A stretch of 64,000 nt of DNA from contig CM042982.1 in assembly GCA_023678885.1 (NCBI GenBank), positions 3,596,001-3,660,000 on the forward strand. Reading direction: 5' to 3'. Shown here one piece after another: positions 48,968-60,580 of this stretch. Numbering within the stretch: position 1 is the stretch's first letter; each line of letters opens with the position of its first letter. The notes beneath the pieces were generated by a model that was not told the DNA's origin, did not search any database, and saw only the letters and a list, made by a program, of their open reading frames with translations. Made by a program: the position numbers and the translations under genes. The DNA is from Pogostemon cablin. Lineage: Eukaryota > Streptophyta > Magnoliopsida > Lamiales > Lamiaceae.

Positions 48968-50899
48968 TATTTTATAATAGGCAATAATACGTACTAAAAT
49001 GATAAAAGGGGATAGAAAAATCATCATGATAAATTATAGACAGTTGGGACATGTTAGTAACACCCAAAACTACAATTATAAAAAAAAAAAATTATTTAAT
49101 TTTTTAAATTAATATGACAAAAAGATCATTATTATTAATACATCCCATTTAATCATGTTCTATTTCTCTCTTAAATGACAGACATGAGATATCTTAACAT
49201 AAAAGACACGATTCAATGCGTTGAGCTTGCCATAGCATATTAAACTCATCGAATCGGGACTCAACCACGCCTCTTATAAGATTCACTTCTCGACTCGTTG
49301 CTCAATTTTGCTGGTCATACTTCCCTACATTAGATACATTCATTTGTTTTAATATTTTGTAACTAATTAAGGTGGGTATTCTTTACTTAAAACATTACTT
49401 TTCAAAGCATTAAATATTATTTTTTGAAATGAGAATTAGCATTACTCTTTGTTACGACAAATATTATTCACTCACGAAGTAATAATATTTTGTATTCTAA
49501 TAAATAATAGGCAAAAATTTAAATAAGAAATTTATTAAGATAATTAATAAATTTAAAAGGATAATTATTAAAATAAAGGGCATAAAATGTTTAAAAAAAA
49601 TGTATTCTCCACTTATAATATTATTATGATTACTTATAATATAATTATGATGATATAGTTTTGTATATCAATCTATAAAATTAATTTGTAATCATATTTA
49701 ATTTTTAAAATTTTATTTACATAATCTTACTTTTTCATATTTGTTTGTCAACTCATGATTTAAAAAATAACATTCCAAGTTATGTTATTTAATATGAAGT
49801 TGAAAACTAAATTATGTGATGTAGTGTTCTTAAAAATCACTTAGGATTGTATTAAAGTTTTGTATAAGTTGTTGAAATTTATGCATCCCTCTGTATACTT
49901 TAACCTCCGTATCAAGAAATAACATCGAAGTATATAGTTGATTTCATAACTTGCATTAGTCAGCACTCTGCAATCAAATCTACATGTTTTTTTTTGTAAA
50001 ACCTGCTGTCAAAGTATATCTTATAAAATTCAATCTTTTAGAATAAACACATTCAGAGGACAACTTAAGAAAAATAATAAATATATTTGCATTCAACAGC
50101 TATCGACATCACATTTATACTAATGATCGAAACTACTACCGAGTTAACTTTGTGAATAAAGAGAAGTCGAAAGCAGTTGTTCGAGTACTCCATAAATCTA
50201 GCTTTGTACATTATTTAAAAGAGATCTTCTAAAATGTAAATTTAACTTTTCACATTTTAAGTAGTTGACTTCTCTCTACTTCTGTGATTTTGCTTCACAG
50301 CATCCATCCACGTCTTGGTTTTGTTGTTCGGGTTGCTAGCTGCAATTAATTAATTCAATAATATTACTTATAATTTGTATACATATATGCATACATACTC
50401 TTTGGATTTTTATCTCCACCAATAATGCTACGTAATCTTGCAAGAGACATGTATATATATGTTAGTATATGAGAGAGAATTAAGGGTGAGAGATGAAGAG
50501 ACCACCTCTATAGAATATTCAAAAGTGTTGATTAGGGCGAATAACTTGATAAACTTTTTTTAGTTAATAACTGGATATACATGTGATACGTGGAAATTCA
50601 AAAGTTCAATTAAATTCAAGATCAATTGTATTAGGATAGAAATAAAGAGTTGCATGAATTATAAATTCAATATGTAAACAAAGATTAAGTGAACCTTGTA
50701 TTATTAGTGAAAAATAAATTAATAAAATTACTAATATAATTAATAATGTTAAAAGGGTTATTATCAAAATGAAGGAGGGATAAAATGGGAAAAAAAAGTT
50801 TCTCAACTCCTTCACACTTTTAATATATTAAGATATATTTGGATTCGTGGATAATTGATACATATAATATAATAAAATTTATACCCTACAATAAAAATA

Positions 50900-51189
50900 C
50901 TCCCTCCGTCCCGGGTATTTTTACCCATTTGTACGGGCACGGAGATTAAGATGTTTTATTTTTTTAATATATAATGTAAGAGAAAGTAAGGATAAATTAG
51001 TAATTTAAAAAGAAAAAGTGAATAAAGTTATTGTGAATGATGAATAAAATGTAAAAAAGTAATTAAAGTTGTTGGAATTGTAAAAAGTAGGTAATAAAAT
51101 ATTATGTATTTTTACCAAAAATGGAATGGATAAAAATACGTGGGACACCCAAAATAAAAAGTAAATAAAAATACATGAGACGAAGTGAA
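50900..51189. mobile_element. Stowaway-type MITE (290 bp)
   Basis: Starts CTCCCTCCGTCCCGGGTATT; the right end is worn (GAGACGAAGTGAA). TA on both sides and the internal word GGGCACGGAGATTAAG support the family. Confidence 0.7.
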
Positions 51190-51299
51190 TATTAATTTTA
51201 AGGATAAGAGTTGAGGTTTTCCTCCACATTCGATTTATTCATCTAATATTATGTAACATCAAAATATAAACGCAAAAACTAAAATAGAACAAGCTTATT

Positions 51300-52079
51300 T
51301 TTTAAATTTGGTGGAACTGGATCATTTAGCCAAACACGTCACATGGCTCATCCTTTTCTCTTTCCATCCGCACAAGTCTCTTTCCTGGCGATTTTTTTTC
51401 TCTCTCCTATTCTCTCACAATACCTGTGGCTTCTTTCATTTCGCCCTCTCTCTTATAACTAGTCGCCCTTTCCTTCTCCGCCGCCGCCAATATCCTCTCC
51501 GATTTTACAATGGCTTACTTCATCTTCGGTGACGCTTTCACCCTCTTCCAGATCTGCAAATTCGTCGTCCGCAAGCCCGTCGCCGACCAAGACTGTGTTG
51601 TCACCTTCGCGCAGCAGCGGTGCTTCCTTATCTAGAATGGAACCAGCAGCGGTGCTTTCGTCATCTAGAATGGAAAATCAATTCTGTGTACGAGCAGCCA
51701 CGACCGTAATTATTCATCCCGCCAGCATCTGCTGCTTTCCGGCATGCGTCTCCAGCAAATTCCGATGGGTACGCTACACATCTTTGATACATTGGACACC
51801 CATCGGATTGGATTCATGATGCTGGCTGCTTTTGCAGCAGCAGTTCCCCCTCTGTCCAAGGACTCGCCGAACCCTGCTGTCGGCCGTCCCGACTTCTCCC
51901 AGACCCATGGGCGGCTTCTCATGCCGGAGCCCCTATTTTGGGTCCTCTTTGTCTCGAGGCTGCCGTGCCGACTTCACCCAGACCCACGGCCGGACTTATT
52001 CCGCCGCCGGAGTTTGCTCAATGTTTTTTAACATGAAGAAACGTTAAGGTTCTTGAAATTGGTTGGCAAATTATTACAG
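51300..52079 (+). other. GC-rich region before the reductase fragment, origin unknown
   Basis: A pyrimidine-rich leader-like stretch, ATG at 51510 with a 41-codon frame (MAYFIFGDAFTLFQIC start), then GC-rich DNA open on both strands at 51710-52031. I recognise no family. It does not encode the N-terminal part of the reductase that follows, so the 5' half of that gene has been replaced or lost. Confidence 0.3.
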
Positions 52080-52479
52080 GTGATGGGAAGCATTTTTACC
52101 TGATGAAAGATTCGAGTTTGGTTCATGTTGCAAGGGATCATATTCATCTGTTCGAACATTTGGAGGCAAAAGGGATGTACCTTGTTTCAGCTGCTGAGTT
52201 CAAGATGGAAGATCTGTATGATCTGATTGCTGCTAGATGCCCTGAATTCAAACTACCATCTCCTGAGTAAGTTTTTTTTTTTAGAATCATCTTTCTCTGT
52301 ATGTCTTGTTTAGTTTTTGATTTTGCATGAGTTGCAGTTCTTGGAAGGGTGTGATAGCTGTAAAACTTTGGGTTGTCTCGACGAAGAGGCTTGCAGAAGC
52401 CGGGTTCAAGTACGAAAATGGGTTGGAGGAAATGTTTGATGGAGCAATTCGAGTTTGCAAAGAGAAGGGCCTTCTTTAG
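52080..52479 (+). pseudogene. DFR-like NADPH reductase (SDR108E) fragment, last two exons
   Basis: Exons 52080-52266 and 52338-52479 (GA|GTAAGT donor, TTGCAG acceptor) encode about 110 residues of the substrate-binding half of a dihydroflavonol-4-reductase/cinnamoyl-CoA-reductase-type short-chain dehydrogenase: DSSLVHVARDHIHLFEHLEA, YLVSAAEF, ARCPEFKLPSP, STKRLAEAGFKYENGLEEMF and KEKGLL before the stop. The usual VHVDDVARAHI is shortened to VHVARDHI, so three residues are missing. The NADPH-binding N-terminal half (GxxGxxG, YxxxK) is absent. It is a gene remnant or the 3' end of a rearranged gene. Confidence 0.75.
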
Positions 52480-52669
52480 ATTTTATGGCTATTATTGGCA
52501 TTGGAAATTTGTTACTGTCATTTCATGAACTTCTTTAATGTTTGTTGTGTTCTGTTTCGTTTCAATAAACGTTGCAAAACTATGTATTTATTATTTCATG
52601 ATGGTTAGATTTAATTTGCAATGGAAACGTAGAAATCGATTTAGTCTCCTGATATTTTTTTTTAATAAT

Positions 52670-53400
52670 TGGGTTACTCTATAATTATTTAGGTTATTAT
52701 TAATAAATTAAATTAATTTATAAAAATAATTAGGTTATTATTAGGTTACTCTTTATAATGAATTAGATTACTCTATAAAAATAATTAGGTTACTCTTTAA
52801 AATTTATTAGATTACTCTTTATAATAATTGAAATACTCTTTCATTTAAGACTTCAATTTTCTAACAATAAAGTTTTTTTATAATGAATTAGTTGGACTAC
52901 TCTATAAAAATAATTAGATTACTCTTTAGAATTTATTAGGTTACTCTTTATAATGAATTGAATTACTTTTTTTTTTTATAATGAATTGGATTACTCTTTT
53001 ATTTAAGACTTCGATTTTCTAACAATAAATTCTTTTTATAATGAATTAATTGGACTACTCTATAAAAATAATTAGGTTACTCTTTGAAATTTATTAGGTT
53101 ACTCTTTATAATGAATTGGATTACTCTGATTTTCTAATAATAAAGTCTTTTTTGTAATGACTTAATTGGATTACCCTATAAAAATAATTAGGTTACTCTT
53201 TATAATGAATTGGATTACTCTTACATTTAAGATTACGATTTTCTAACAATAAAATCTTATTTATAATGAATTAAATGGATTACTCTATAAAAATAATTAT
53301 GTTACTCTTTGAAATTTATTAGGTTACTCCTTACAAAGAATTGAATTATTCTTTGATTTGATACTCTTTCGAATTAGTTGAATCACTCTTCCACATTAGA
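52670..53400. repeat. TTACTCT tandem repeat array
   Basis: About five higher-order units of 110-160 bp, each built from GGTTACTCT, AAAATAATTAGG, TTATAATGAATTGG and TTTTCTAACAATAAA. Marker TTCTAACAATAAA occurs near 52858, 53018, 53131 (variant) and 53242. It is the inverted relative of the field at 13290-13870. Confidence 0.85.
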
Positions 53401-53461
53401 AATAATTTTGTATTCTTTCAACTACATCGTGCAATAATAGACATAGCATATACAAGCTTAC

Positions 53462-54387
53462 AAAATTCCTAGTTCTGGAGGTTGCTTCAACAATCAAGTT
53501 GGTAAAGTTTCCTATGTTATAGGATGTGAGCCCAAGGATGTATAGCAAGTAGAATATAATCAAACAGCATTTCCCCAGTATTTACAGGGTATATTGATAT
53601 AATATTGACAAGAGAACAGTAAGTAGACATGATTGATATACATGTCCCACAAAGACAATTCATGAAAATTTTCTTCTGAAAGCGCAAGCCATGTGTTATT
53701 CGGGTGGTTGTGCCTATCAACAAGCAGATGAAAGTACCAAGCAGCACAATGAACTGAAAAAAGATTACCTGTACAGAAAATACAAACTTCAATACAGAAT
53801 TTTTTTTTTTTTTTGGTCCCTAATTATGCACTAGTAGTTTGTTCTTAAGATACTCACACATGTAAGCTTTGCAATGCGGATCATGATGTAGCTGTAGTTT
53901 TTATCTTTCTCCATTCTGCAGGGATAAATACATCATTTGATACCATACAACATTACATAAAACCATAATTTATTTTTCACAATTTGAACATTACTTAAAA
54001 GACCAGGCTTTCTTCCTGTATATAACTTGCTACCTCTCAAACATAATACTGACTTTTCTGATTAGCCATAGACGAAGCATGCTAAAGTAGCTGTATCCTT
54101 GGCCATCAGACATAAAGAACCTAGATGGTATCGTAGAAATCATATCAAAGACGAGCCCTGTTCTAGCATATTTTAAAGCAATCAGCTTTGGCTCGTTAAT
54201 GAGAAGATAAGATGATTTGTGGAGATAGGCAACAAAGAACGTCAACACAATGTCAATGGCAAAAAATACATTTACAATGTTGTCCGTGATCTCCAGAGGT
54301 GCCGTAGGTTTCCTAAGGTAACCAAACTCGAAAGGGGACACCCATGCTGTGTAAAAGACCAGTACAACCAGAAACGTTTGCCAAACT
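53462..54387 (-). pseudogene. Shaker-type (AKT/KAT-like) K+ channel fragment, broken
   Basis: Exons on the minus strand: 54387-54034, 53915-53858 and 53768-53462, each with correct GT-AG borders. Exon 1 encodes S1-S4: VWQTFLVVLVFYTAWVSPFE, DNIVNVFFAIDIVLTFFVAY, FDMISTIPS, MLRLWLIRKVS. S4 is thinned of basic residues. Exon 2 is EKDKNYSYIMIRIAKLTC. Exon 3 holds S5 and S6, but in shifted frames: LFSVHCAAWYFHLLVDRHNH and WLALSEENFHELSLWDMY need one frame, PVNTGEMLFDY another, and LTSYNIGNFTNLIVEATSRT a third. The selectivity-filter block TTTGYGD is missing between SLWDMY and PVNTGE. The N-terminal exon and the cyclic-nucleotide, ankyrin and KHA regions are absent. It cannot make a channel. Confidence 0.88.
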
Positions 54388-55771
54388 CTGCAAAAAAATA
54401 CGACCAAGAAAAGCTTGAGACTGAGTTTCTCATATATGATAGGAAGAAAGCCCCTACTCACATAATAGCATACATAAATTGTTTTAAAATTTAAAACCCT
54501 GGACAAAATCCCTTAATCACAGAACACAAAAAATTGCTCGAAATTCCCCCAAATTGAAAGCTTAAAATTTCTCAAATGAAGAAAACCCCAAACAATAATA
54601 CATGCAACAAACAGCATCTTTAACCCCCAAATAGCAATTCATCTCCAATTCTCATAATACCTAAAACGCATAAAATGAAATCAATCATCAAATGGCGCAC
54701 CTGTATTTGGAGTCAAAGGGGGAAATAGTACCCAACAACCCAACTCATCCAGCAATCGCTTACTTCTCCATACCCAACAACTACACCAAATAATTCCCTC
54801 TAATCGACCTCTACCTCCTCTTATTAGCAGCGTTAATGGCTTCACTAGCGGCTCCAGAGGGTGACTTCATGTGTGAATCCAACAGATTGGATTTTGTGTG
54901 GATGGGACTCCGGCGAGAGGCAAGAAAAAGAAAAGGGGAGTGGGTAGTATCGTCGAAGTGGGTGGTGTTGTGCAGATGGGACTCCGACAAGAGGAGAGAT
55001 AAAAAAAAGGTGAGGTGTTCGGTTTCAAACGTGAACTGGGTAGAGATCTTCTGTAGAAACCAGCAAATATGCTGATTGAGATCAGAAAGCAACCCGCGAT
55101 ATCTACTGATTTAGGATTTTATTTTATGAAATATTTATGGACCGTCTCACCCTAATTATACTCAAATATAAAAGAATATCTCGATAAAGACAAGGTCTAC
55201 ATCATTGAAACAAATCGAATATCAACTCCTTCATTTTAAAGATTTTTTTTGGTACATCAATTAAGTTCTAACACGCTTACAAATTCTATTCAATTAACCC
55301 ATTATCATATTTATATCAAGAATTTGAATCAGAGGAGAAATTTTAAAACCCTAATTCATTCATTTACAAAAAGTATATTTAAATTAAATTAATAAAAAGT
55401 AATAACATGAGAGTGAGAGTGATAATTATGTGAAAAAACATCAAAACGGTTTCACGGGAAGTTTTTTTTTTTTTTTTTTTAAGTTATATGAACAATTAGA
55501 AAGACAAAAATATTTGTACTTATTAATTAGTGTTATAAATTAATGGGTCTTGAAAAAAGCACTACTATAGATTAATGAAGACACCTGTCGATAGGATTTA
55601 AGTTAGGTGGGGGCCGCACCATGAGTTTTATGGGCTCCTAAATACAATATTTTGGTGATGCTCTTATTAAATATGGGCTGGCCTATTGGGTTTTAATTTT
55701 GGCCCAAATATCTATGGGCTTGTTTAGATGCTGTCTTTTAAGCCTATCCAATTGGATGTCAGAGTCGAAAA
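54388..55771. other. Spacer between channel remnant and CRR28-like gene
   Basis: 54811-55092 is open on both strands but contains no channel N-terminus or other known motif. The rest is AT-rich with a T/A run at 55460. The last 200 bp are the promoter and leader of the PPR gene; I see no clear TATA box. Confidence 0.5.
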
Positions 55772-57601
55772 ATGGCTACGCCTACGGTTCTAGTCACTAA
55801 CTCACCGACGGAGCTTCCCGCCGCCGTCAGCCACCATCATCACGAGCGTGTCCGCCGCGTCTTAACTCATTCCACCACTCTTTCTCTCCCTCACCTCAAA
55901 CAGATACATGCTCAGATCCTCCGCAATGCTCCGCCGCCACACCAGAGTCCAGAAACTGTGTTTCTTTACAGCCGATTACTGCATTTTTCCTCCTTACAAG
56001 ACCTATTCTATACTTCGCGACTCTTCGTCCAAATTCCAAACCCTAATACATTCATTTACAATACTGTTATTAGGGCCTATGCGCATAGCAAGGAGCATAA
56101 GCAGCAAGCATTTCATCTTTTCTTAGAACTATTAAAGCACGAGATTTTACTCCCTGATAAGCATACATTTCCATTTGTGCTTAAAGCCTGTGCGTATTTA
56201 TTTGCTTTGATCGAAGGGAAGCAAACTCATGCTCACATCCTGAAACATGGATTAGGCTCAGATGTTTACGCTAACAACAGTTTGATTCATTTTTACGCCT
56301 CATGTGGGCAGCTGGATAGTGCGAAGAAGGTGTTTGATAAAATGCCTGAAAGAAGCTTGGTCTCATGGAATGCCCTTATTGATGCGCTTGTTCAGCTGGG
56401 GGAGTCTGATCAAGCGTTGAGAATGTTTGTAGAGATGATGCAGTTTTTTGAACCAGATGGGTATACAGTTCAAAGCGTGATAGATGCTTGTGCTGGTTTG
56501 GGAGCTTTATCTATGGGCATGTGGATGCATGCATATGCTTTGAGGAAGTTTGAAGATGATCCTAGATTTGATGTCCTAGTGAAGAACTCTTTGATTGAGA
56601 TGTACTGCAAATGTGGGTCGTTGAGAATGGCTCAACAAGTTTTTCAGGAAATGACTAGACGAGATGTGAATTCTTGGAATGCTTTGATTTTAGGATTTGC
56701 AGTTCATGGATTAGCAGAGAGAACATTCGAACATTTTGATCGAATGATCAACGGAGAGAAGCTTATTCCTAATTCTATCACCTTTCTTGGTGTATTGAGC
56801 GCTTGCAACCACAGAGGATTGGTTGATGAGGGTCGTAGATACTTTGATATAATGGTTAAGGAGTACAACATGGAGCCAGAGTTGCAGCACTATGGCTGCC
56901 TAATCGATCTTCTTGCGCGCAAGGGGCGAATGGACGAAGCCCTTGACATTGTATCAAGAATGCCAATGAAGCCAGATGATGTGATATGGAGAAGTCTTCT
57001 TGATGCTAGCTGTAAGCAAAGTGATTGCTTGGAACTGAGTGAAGAAATGGCAAAGCATCTAATGGAAAACAAAGGGAGTGGAAGCAGTGAAGCTTACGTT
57101 CTTCTTTCAAGATTATTCGCGTCTGCTAACCGATGGAATGAAGTTGGACTGATCAGGAAATTGATGACAGAGAATGGGTTAGCTAAGGAACCTGGTTGTA
57201 GTTTAGTAGAAATCAATGGCATTGTTCATGAATTCTTCGCGGGGGATACGACTCATCCACAAACCAAAGAGATATACCAGTTCTTGGATGTGATTGAAGA
57301 GAGATTGAAGATGGCAGGGTATGTTCATGACTTCTCACAAGCACCATTAGTTGATGAGGCTCCTGATGAGAAGGGGAATTCACTCCGACTTCACAGTGAA
57401 AGATTGGCGATTGCATTCGGCCTGTTGAACCTTAAACCCGGGGCTCCCATTCGTATATTTAAGAACCTACGTGTATGCAAGGATTGCCATAATTACACCA
57501 AATTGATCTCCAAGATCTTCAATGTGGAGATCATCATGAGAGATCGCCTTCGATTCCATTGTTTCAAAAATGGTTCATGTTCTTGTATGGATTTCTGGTG
57601 A
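55772..57601 (+). CDS. CRR28: PPR protein, PLS-DYW class, CRR28 orthologue (chloroplast RNA editing), 609 aa
   Basis: Site-specific C-to-U RNA editing factor expected in chloroplasts; Arabidopsis CRR28 is needed for editing of ndhB and ndhD transcripts of the NDH complex. Single exon, as usual for this family. The order is: N-terminal extension, PPR units from about residue 55 (NTFIYNTVIRAYAHS, LPDKHTFPFVLKACA, SLIHFYASCGQLDSAKKVFD, SLVSWNALIDAL), through VLVKNSLIEMYCKCGSLRMA and ITFLGVLSACNHRG. Then E/E+ motifs (GCSLVEINGIVHEFFAGDTT) and the DYW deaminase domain. In the latter, HSE is at 541-543 and CKDC at 569-572, the zinc-binding and catalytic signature. The last three residues are DFW instead of DYW. 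The match to CRR28 (HTFPFVLKACAY, GDVYxNN-like and PMKPDDVIWRSLLDA blocks) is from memory of the family, so orthology is very likely but not proven. Confidence 0.9.
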   Translation: MATPTVLVTNSPTELPAAVSHHHHERVRRVLTHSTTLSLPHLKQIHAQILRNAPPPHQSPETVFLYSRLLHFSSLQDLFYTSRLFVQIPNPNTFIYNTVIRAYAHSKEHKQQAFHLFLELLKHEILLPDKHTFPFVLKACAYLFALIEGKQTHAHILKHGLGSDVYANNSLIHFYASCGQLDSAKKVFDKMPERSLVSWNALIDALVQLGESDQALRMFVEMMQFFEPDGYTVQSVIDACAGLGALSMGMWMHAYALRKFEDDPRFDVLVKNSLIEMYCKCGSLRMAQQVFQEMTRRDVNSWNALILGFAVHGLAERTFEHFDRMINGEKLIPNSITFLGVLSACNHRGLVDEGRRYFDIMVKEYNMEPELQHYGCLIDLLARKGRMDEALDIVSRMPMKPDDVIWRSLLDASCKQSDCLELSEEMAKHLMENKGSGSSEAYVLLSRLFASANRWNEVGLIRKLMTENGLAKEPGCSLVEINGIVHEFFAGDTTHPQTKEIYQFLDVIEERLKMAGYVHDFSQAPLVDEAPDEKGNSLRLHSERLAIAFGLLNLKPGAPIRIFKNLRVCKDCHNYTKLISKIFNVEIIMRDRLRFHCFKNGSCSCMDFW

Positions 57602-58072
57602 AAGGTCAAGTTATTCTGTTTCGTAGCAAATGATTGCCATTTACATACACTTTGATGAATATGAATGTTATCCATTCTAGCCACCAGAATCAATAAACTA
57701 GCTGGGGTAGAAGAGGAAAAAGAAACTAACATAAATCATACTTACTCCACATAGTTTGCTTCTATTCACAAATAATAATACTCTCTTAATATCTCAGAAA
57801 TCAACCAGGTATTCACTGTTTCTATAAAATCCATCTACAAAAAATGAGAGAGTGAGAGAGAGCTATAAGCAGGTAGCAATCAAGAATCACTCAAATATAT
57901 GTGTATATGCAACACTGGCGTCGACATTTTCAAGCGCAAGGAACCAAGCTGAGGCAGACATTGAATCAGGCTGCATTCGCAGACATTCGACCAAAATTGC
58001 TAGAGATTTCAGCTTGTTTCCATCAAATCTTGAAGTGAAGAAAGCATCTTTATACTAGTATGAATCATTCCC
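57602..58072. other. Convergent spacer between CRR28-like and DUF569 genes
   Basis: 3' flanks of both genes, with a short GA run near 57845. No further gene. Confidence 0.6.
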
Positions 58073-59340
58073 TTACGATGAGGGTGGAACGACAACAACG
58101 TGCATAGTCGCGTTGTTGGGAGGAAGCTGCAAATGGAGAGGATACAACTTCCCGTTCAATCGCCCACAAACACAAATACCTCCAATGCCTAACTCCTCTT
58201 CCAGCCTCTTACTCAACTCATCCACTCCATTGCCTTTGAATGTAATGCACATCTCCTCAAAACCCTCGTCTACTTCGCCATTTTCATCAGCTATGTAAAA
58301 GTAAATCAGCCTTCCATCACTGCCCTTTGGAGGTGAGCTCGTGTAAGAGTTGTTCGACTGCATAAAATACCACAACAGTATGTAATGAGATGCCATACAT
58401 ACATCAATAACAATCTTACCAAGTGACTGTGATTCTGCATCAAGATCTCATTTTTCTTGAATATTTTGTAATTACCACTTGCAAAGAATGTCATTTTCTT
58501 CATAAATAATGGGGCATAATGATAATTTAACACTGTTCTTATCCATATACTACCTAATTCAAGAAACAGAGCTTTGAATATTCTCACTTATTCAAAGATC
58601 AAGCACTATGCTACGAATATTCAATTGAGTCTGTTTCAATATCTTATCAACAGAATCCTTCGAGTATGATATAAGTAACAAATTATAAATTACAGATTAT
58701 GACAATTTAAACAAGATTAATTAAATTAAATTACCTCTTGTCTGGAAAAGCTAGTGGACTTGGAAGGCAGACTTATGACCGGAGAGTCGTATTCCGACGA
58801 AAAGGAATCCGCCTTCTCAACAAATGGAGGCGGCGGGGGTTTCACCGCCGGCTGAACGACAGGAGGCGGCGGGGGTTTCACCGCCGGCGACATGAGCTCG
58901 GTGGTATGCACCTCCCAGAGGACCCACTCTTTGGTGGTGGTCCGGTGGGGTACATCATGAGTGACTGAGTTCCTCCACGGCGGCAAGCCGCCGTTGGCCC
59001 TCAGAAACTGGCCGTACCTGGTCTTCAGCTTAACGGCACCCCTCTCTCTGACCGGCTCCCACTCGACGGAGCTGTCGAGCCGTTTGGGTAGCGTCTGCAA
59101 CACCTTCCTCCCTGTCCATCCCAGGAGAAACGGCTGATTAGACGCCGTTAAGTACTTGCCATAGCAACTTTTGAGACGGATTACGCCGCCGGAATCGCCG
59201 ACGTATTCGACCGTCCACTTGGCGGCTTTGGAGGCGCCGTCGCGGTCTTGGGTGACGGAATCCTCGTCCTCATCCGCCGTTAGAAACTTGTCGTGGCAAT
59301 TCTTCAGGCGGACGGACTTGGCGTTGAAGAATAACTCCAT
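58073..59340 (-). CDS. DUF569 (beta-trefoil/fascin-like) protein, 296 aa
   Basis: Plant-specific protein with an actin-cross-linking-like beta-trefoil fold; molecular role not established. Exon 1 is 59340-58735 and exon 2 is 58357-58073, joined in phase 0. N-terminal trefoil repeats: MELFFNAKSVRLKNCHDKFL, KWTVEYVG, IRLKSCYGKYLTASN, VEWEPVRERGAVKLKTRYGQ and FLRANGG. A proline-rich hinge with two copies of AVKPPPPP follows near residues 154-173. Exon 2 carries the C-terminal domain typical of the family (GRLIYFYIADENGEVDEGFE, LSKRLEEELGI, LYPLHLQLPPNN). The start ATG at 59340 is the first in frame and gives the family's usual MELF start. It converges with the PPR gene. Confidence 0.93.
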
Positions 59341-59344
59341 TGCA

Positions 59345-60575
59345 GTTTAGATCAACTCTGGAGAAATTGAAGAAGAATGAATGAATCAATCGGTTTCAAG
59401 ATGTGAATTATGTATGGGTGTGTTTGGTTGACGGCGGTGGGTGAATGAAGTGATGGATAATTAAATGGATGGATAGTGATTGATGAAGGGTGAGTAGATA
59501 TATATATGAGAGCAGGTGGAGTAAGTTTCATAGGAGAGTAGTAAGTGGTAGAATTGGCGCCAGCTATATTGAATTCGCGACGCCTTCCAAACGCGGTCTT
59601 CATTTTGACATTCCATGTAAGAAACAAGAGTTTGACTGTAACCGATATACATGTCTCTATTTTGGGAGTGACTGGCCGATGTACCAATTGAATTGGTATA
59701 ATTTTTGTTCTTATTTTTTTTAATTAATTTCTACTTCTTTATTAATGTTATTTTTTATTTTATTTTTAAATTTATTTTATTTAAATGACAATTATACCCT
59801 AAACTCTAAACTTGAGGGATAAATTATATCCTAAACCACAAGGGTAAAATACAATTATACCCTAAACCCTAGGGATAAATTATACCATAAGCGACAAGTA
59901 TAAAATTACAATTATATCCCTAAAATTAAATAAATAAATAAATAAATGGAAAAAAACAGTAACAGCAACAATTTAAATTTTAAAAAAAGAGAAAAACACA
60001 CACTCAAAGTGAAGAAATGAGGTTGCATCGGGTTGTACCAATTGAAGGTTGTACACAAGTCTTTGTCCTCTATTTTTGTTATTTTTTATTTTTATTTTAT
60101 TTTTTGATACTCGTCTATTTACCTTGAATTTGGTTTCTTTGAATCCAGATTTTGTAAAGAAGTCTGCGTTCTCCAAAATTTGTTTAATTTTCCTGTGGAA
60201 ATGAAACTATACAAGTATACCTAAAATTGGATTATTTTCTCGTAAATAGATTTTACGATGTAAAGTTATATAATTCTTTTTTTTTTTTTAATATTTTAAC
60301 AAAACATAAAGTACCGTAAAATCTCTATAAATTAATATACTCGAGATTGAAAAATTTTATTAATTTTGAGAGGTATTATATAATGAGATAAATTAATAAT
60401 TTATTAATTTAAAGAGATTATATATGATCGCTATTTTCTTTCGAAAACATGAATCTCACCTTTAAGCCGTTTGGGTAGCGTCTTAAACACTCAAAGAGGT
60501 ATCAAATTGGACCCAAAAATTCATAAGTTTCCACTCTCATCAATATACAAAAAAAATATAATTTTCATAACTTAT
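59345..60575. other. Upstream region of DUF569 gene and AT-rich spacer
   Basis: A TATATATAT run at about 59495-59505, read on the minus strand about 155 bp before the ATG, may serve as TATA box. 59787-59940 has a tandem repeat. No gene is seen. Confidence 0.45.
59787..59940 (+). repeat. ~65-bp tandem repeat, about 2.5 copies
   Basis: ACAATTATACCCTAAA, then AGGGATAAATTATA, then AAGGGTAAAAT-like blocks recur. The CCCTAAACC word resembles telomere repeat by chance but does not iterate as TTTAGGG. Confidence 0.65.
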
Positions 60576-60580
60576 TTATA

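Larger units (their letters stand above)
46800..51290. other. AT-rich spacer with repeats
   Basis: No gene found. Contains a tandem duplication (47217-47375), a short GC-richer stretch at 47500-47710 with several C/G-rich words but no supported frame, and two MITEs (48755, 50900). Confidence 0.5.

Noticed and set aside
51710..52031. Overlapping open frames on both strands as genes
   Set aside because: GC-rich DNA keeps several frames open by chance; no motif, start context or homology that I can recognise.
54811..55092. Possible N-terminal exon of the K+ channel remnant
   Set aside because: The translation has none of the family's N-terminal blocks and no suitable splice donor in phase; open on both strands by composition.
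59820..59870. Interstitial telomere repeat (CCCTAAACC)
   Set aside because: The word is not iterated as 7-bp telomere units; it belongs to a ~65-bp local repeat.
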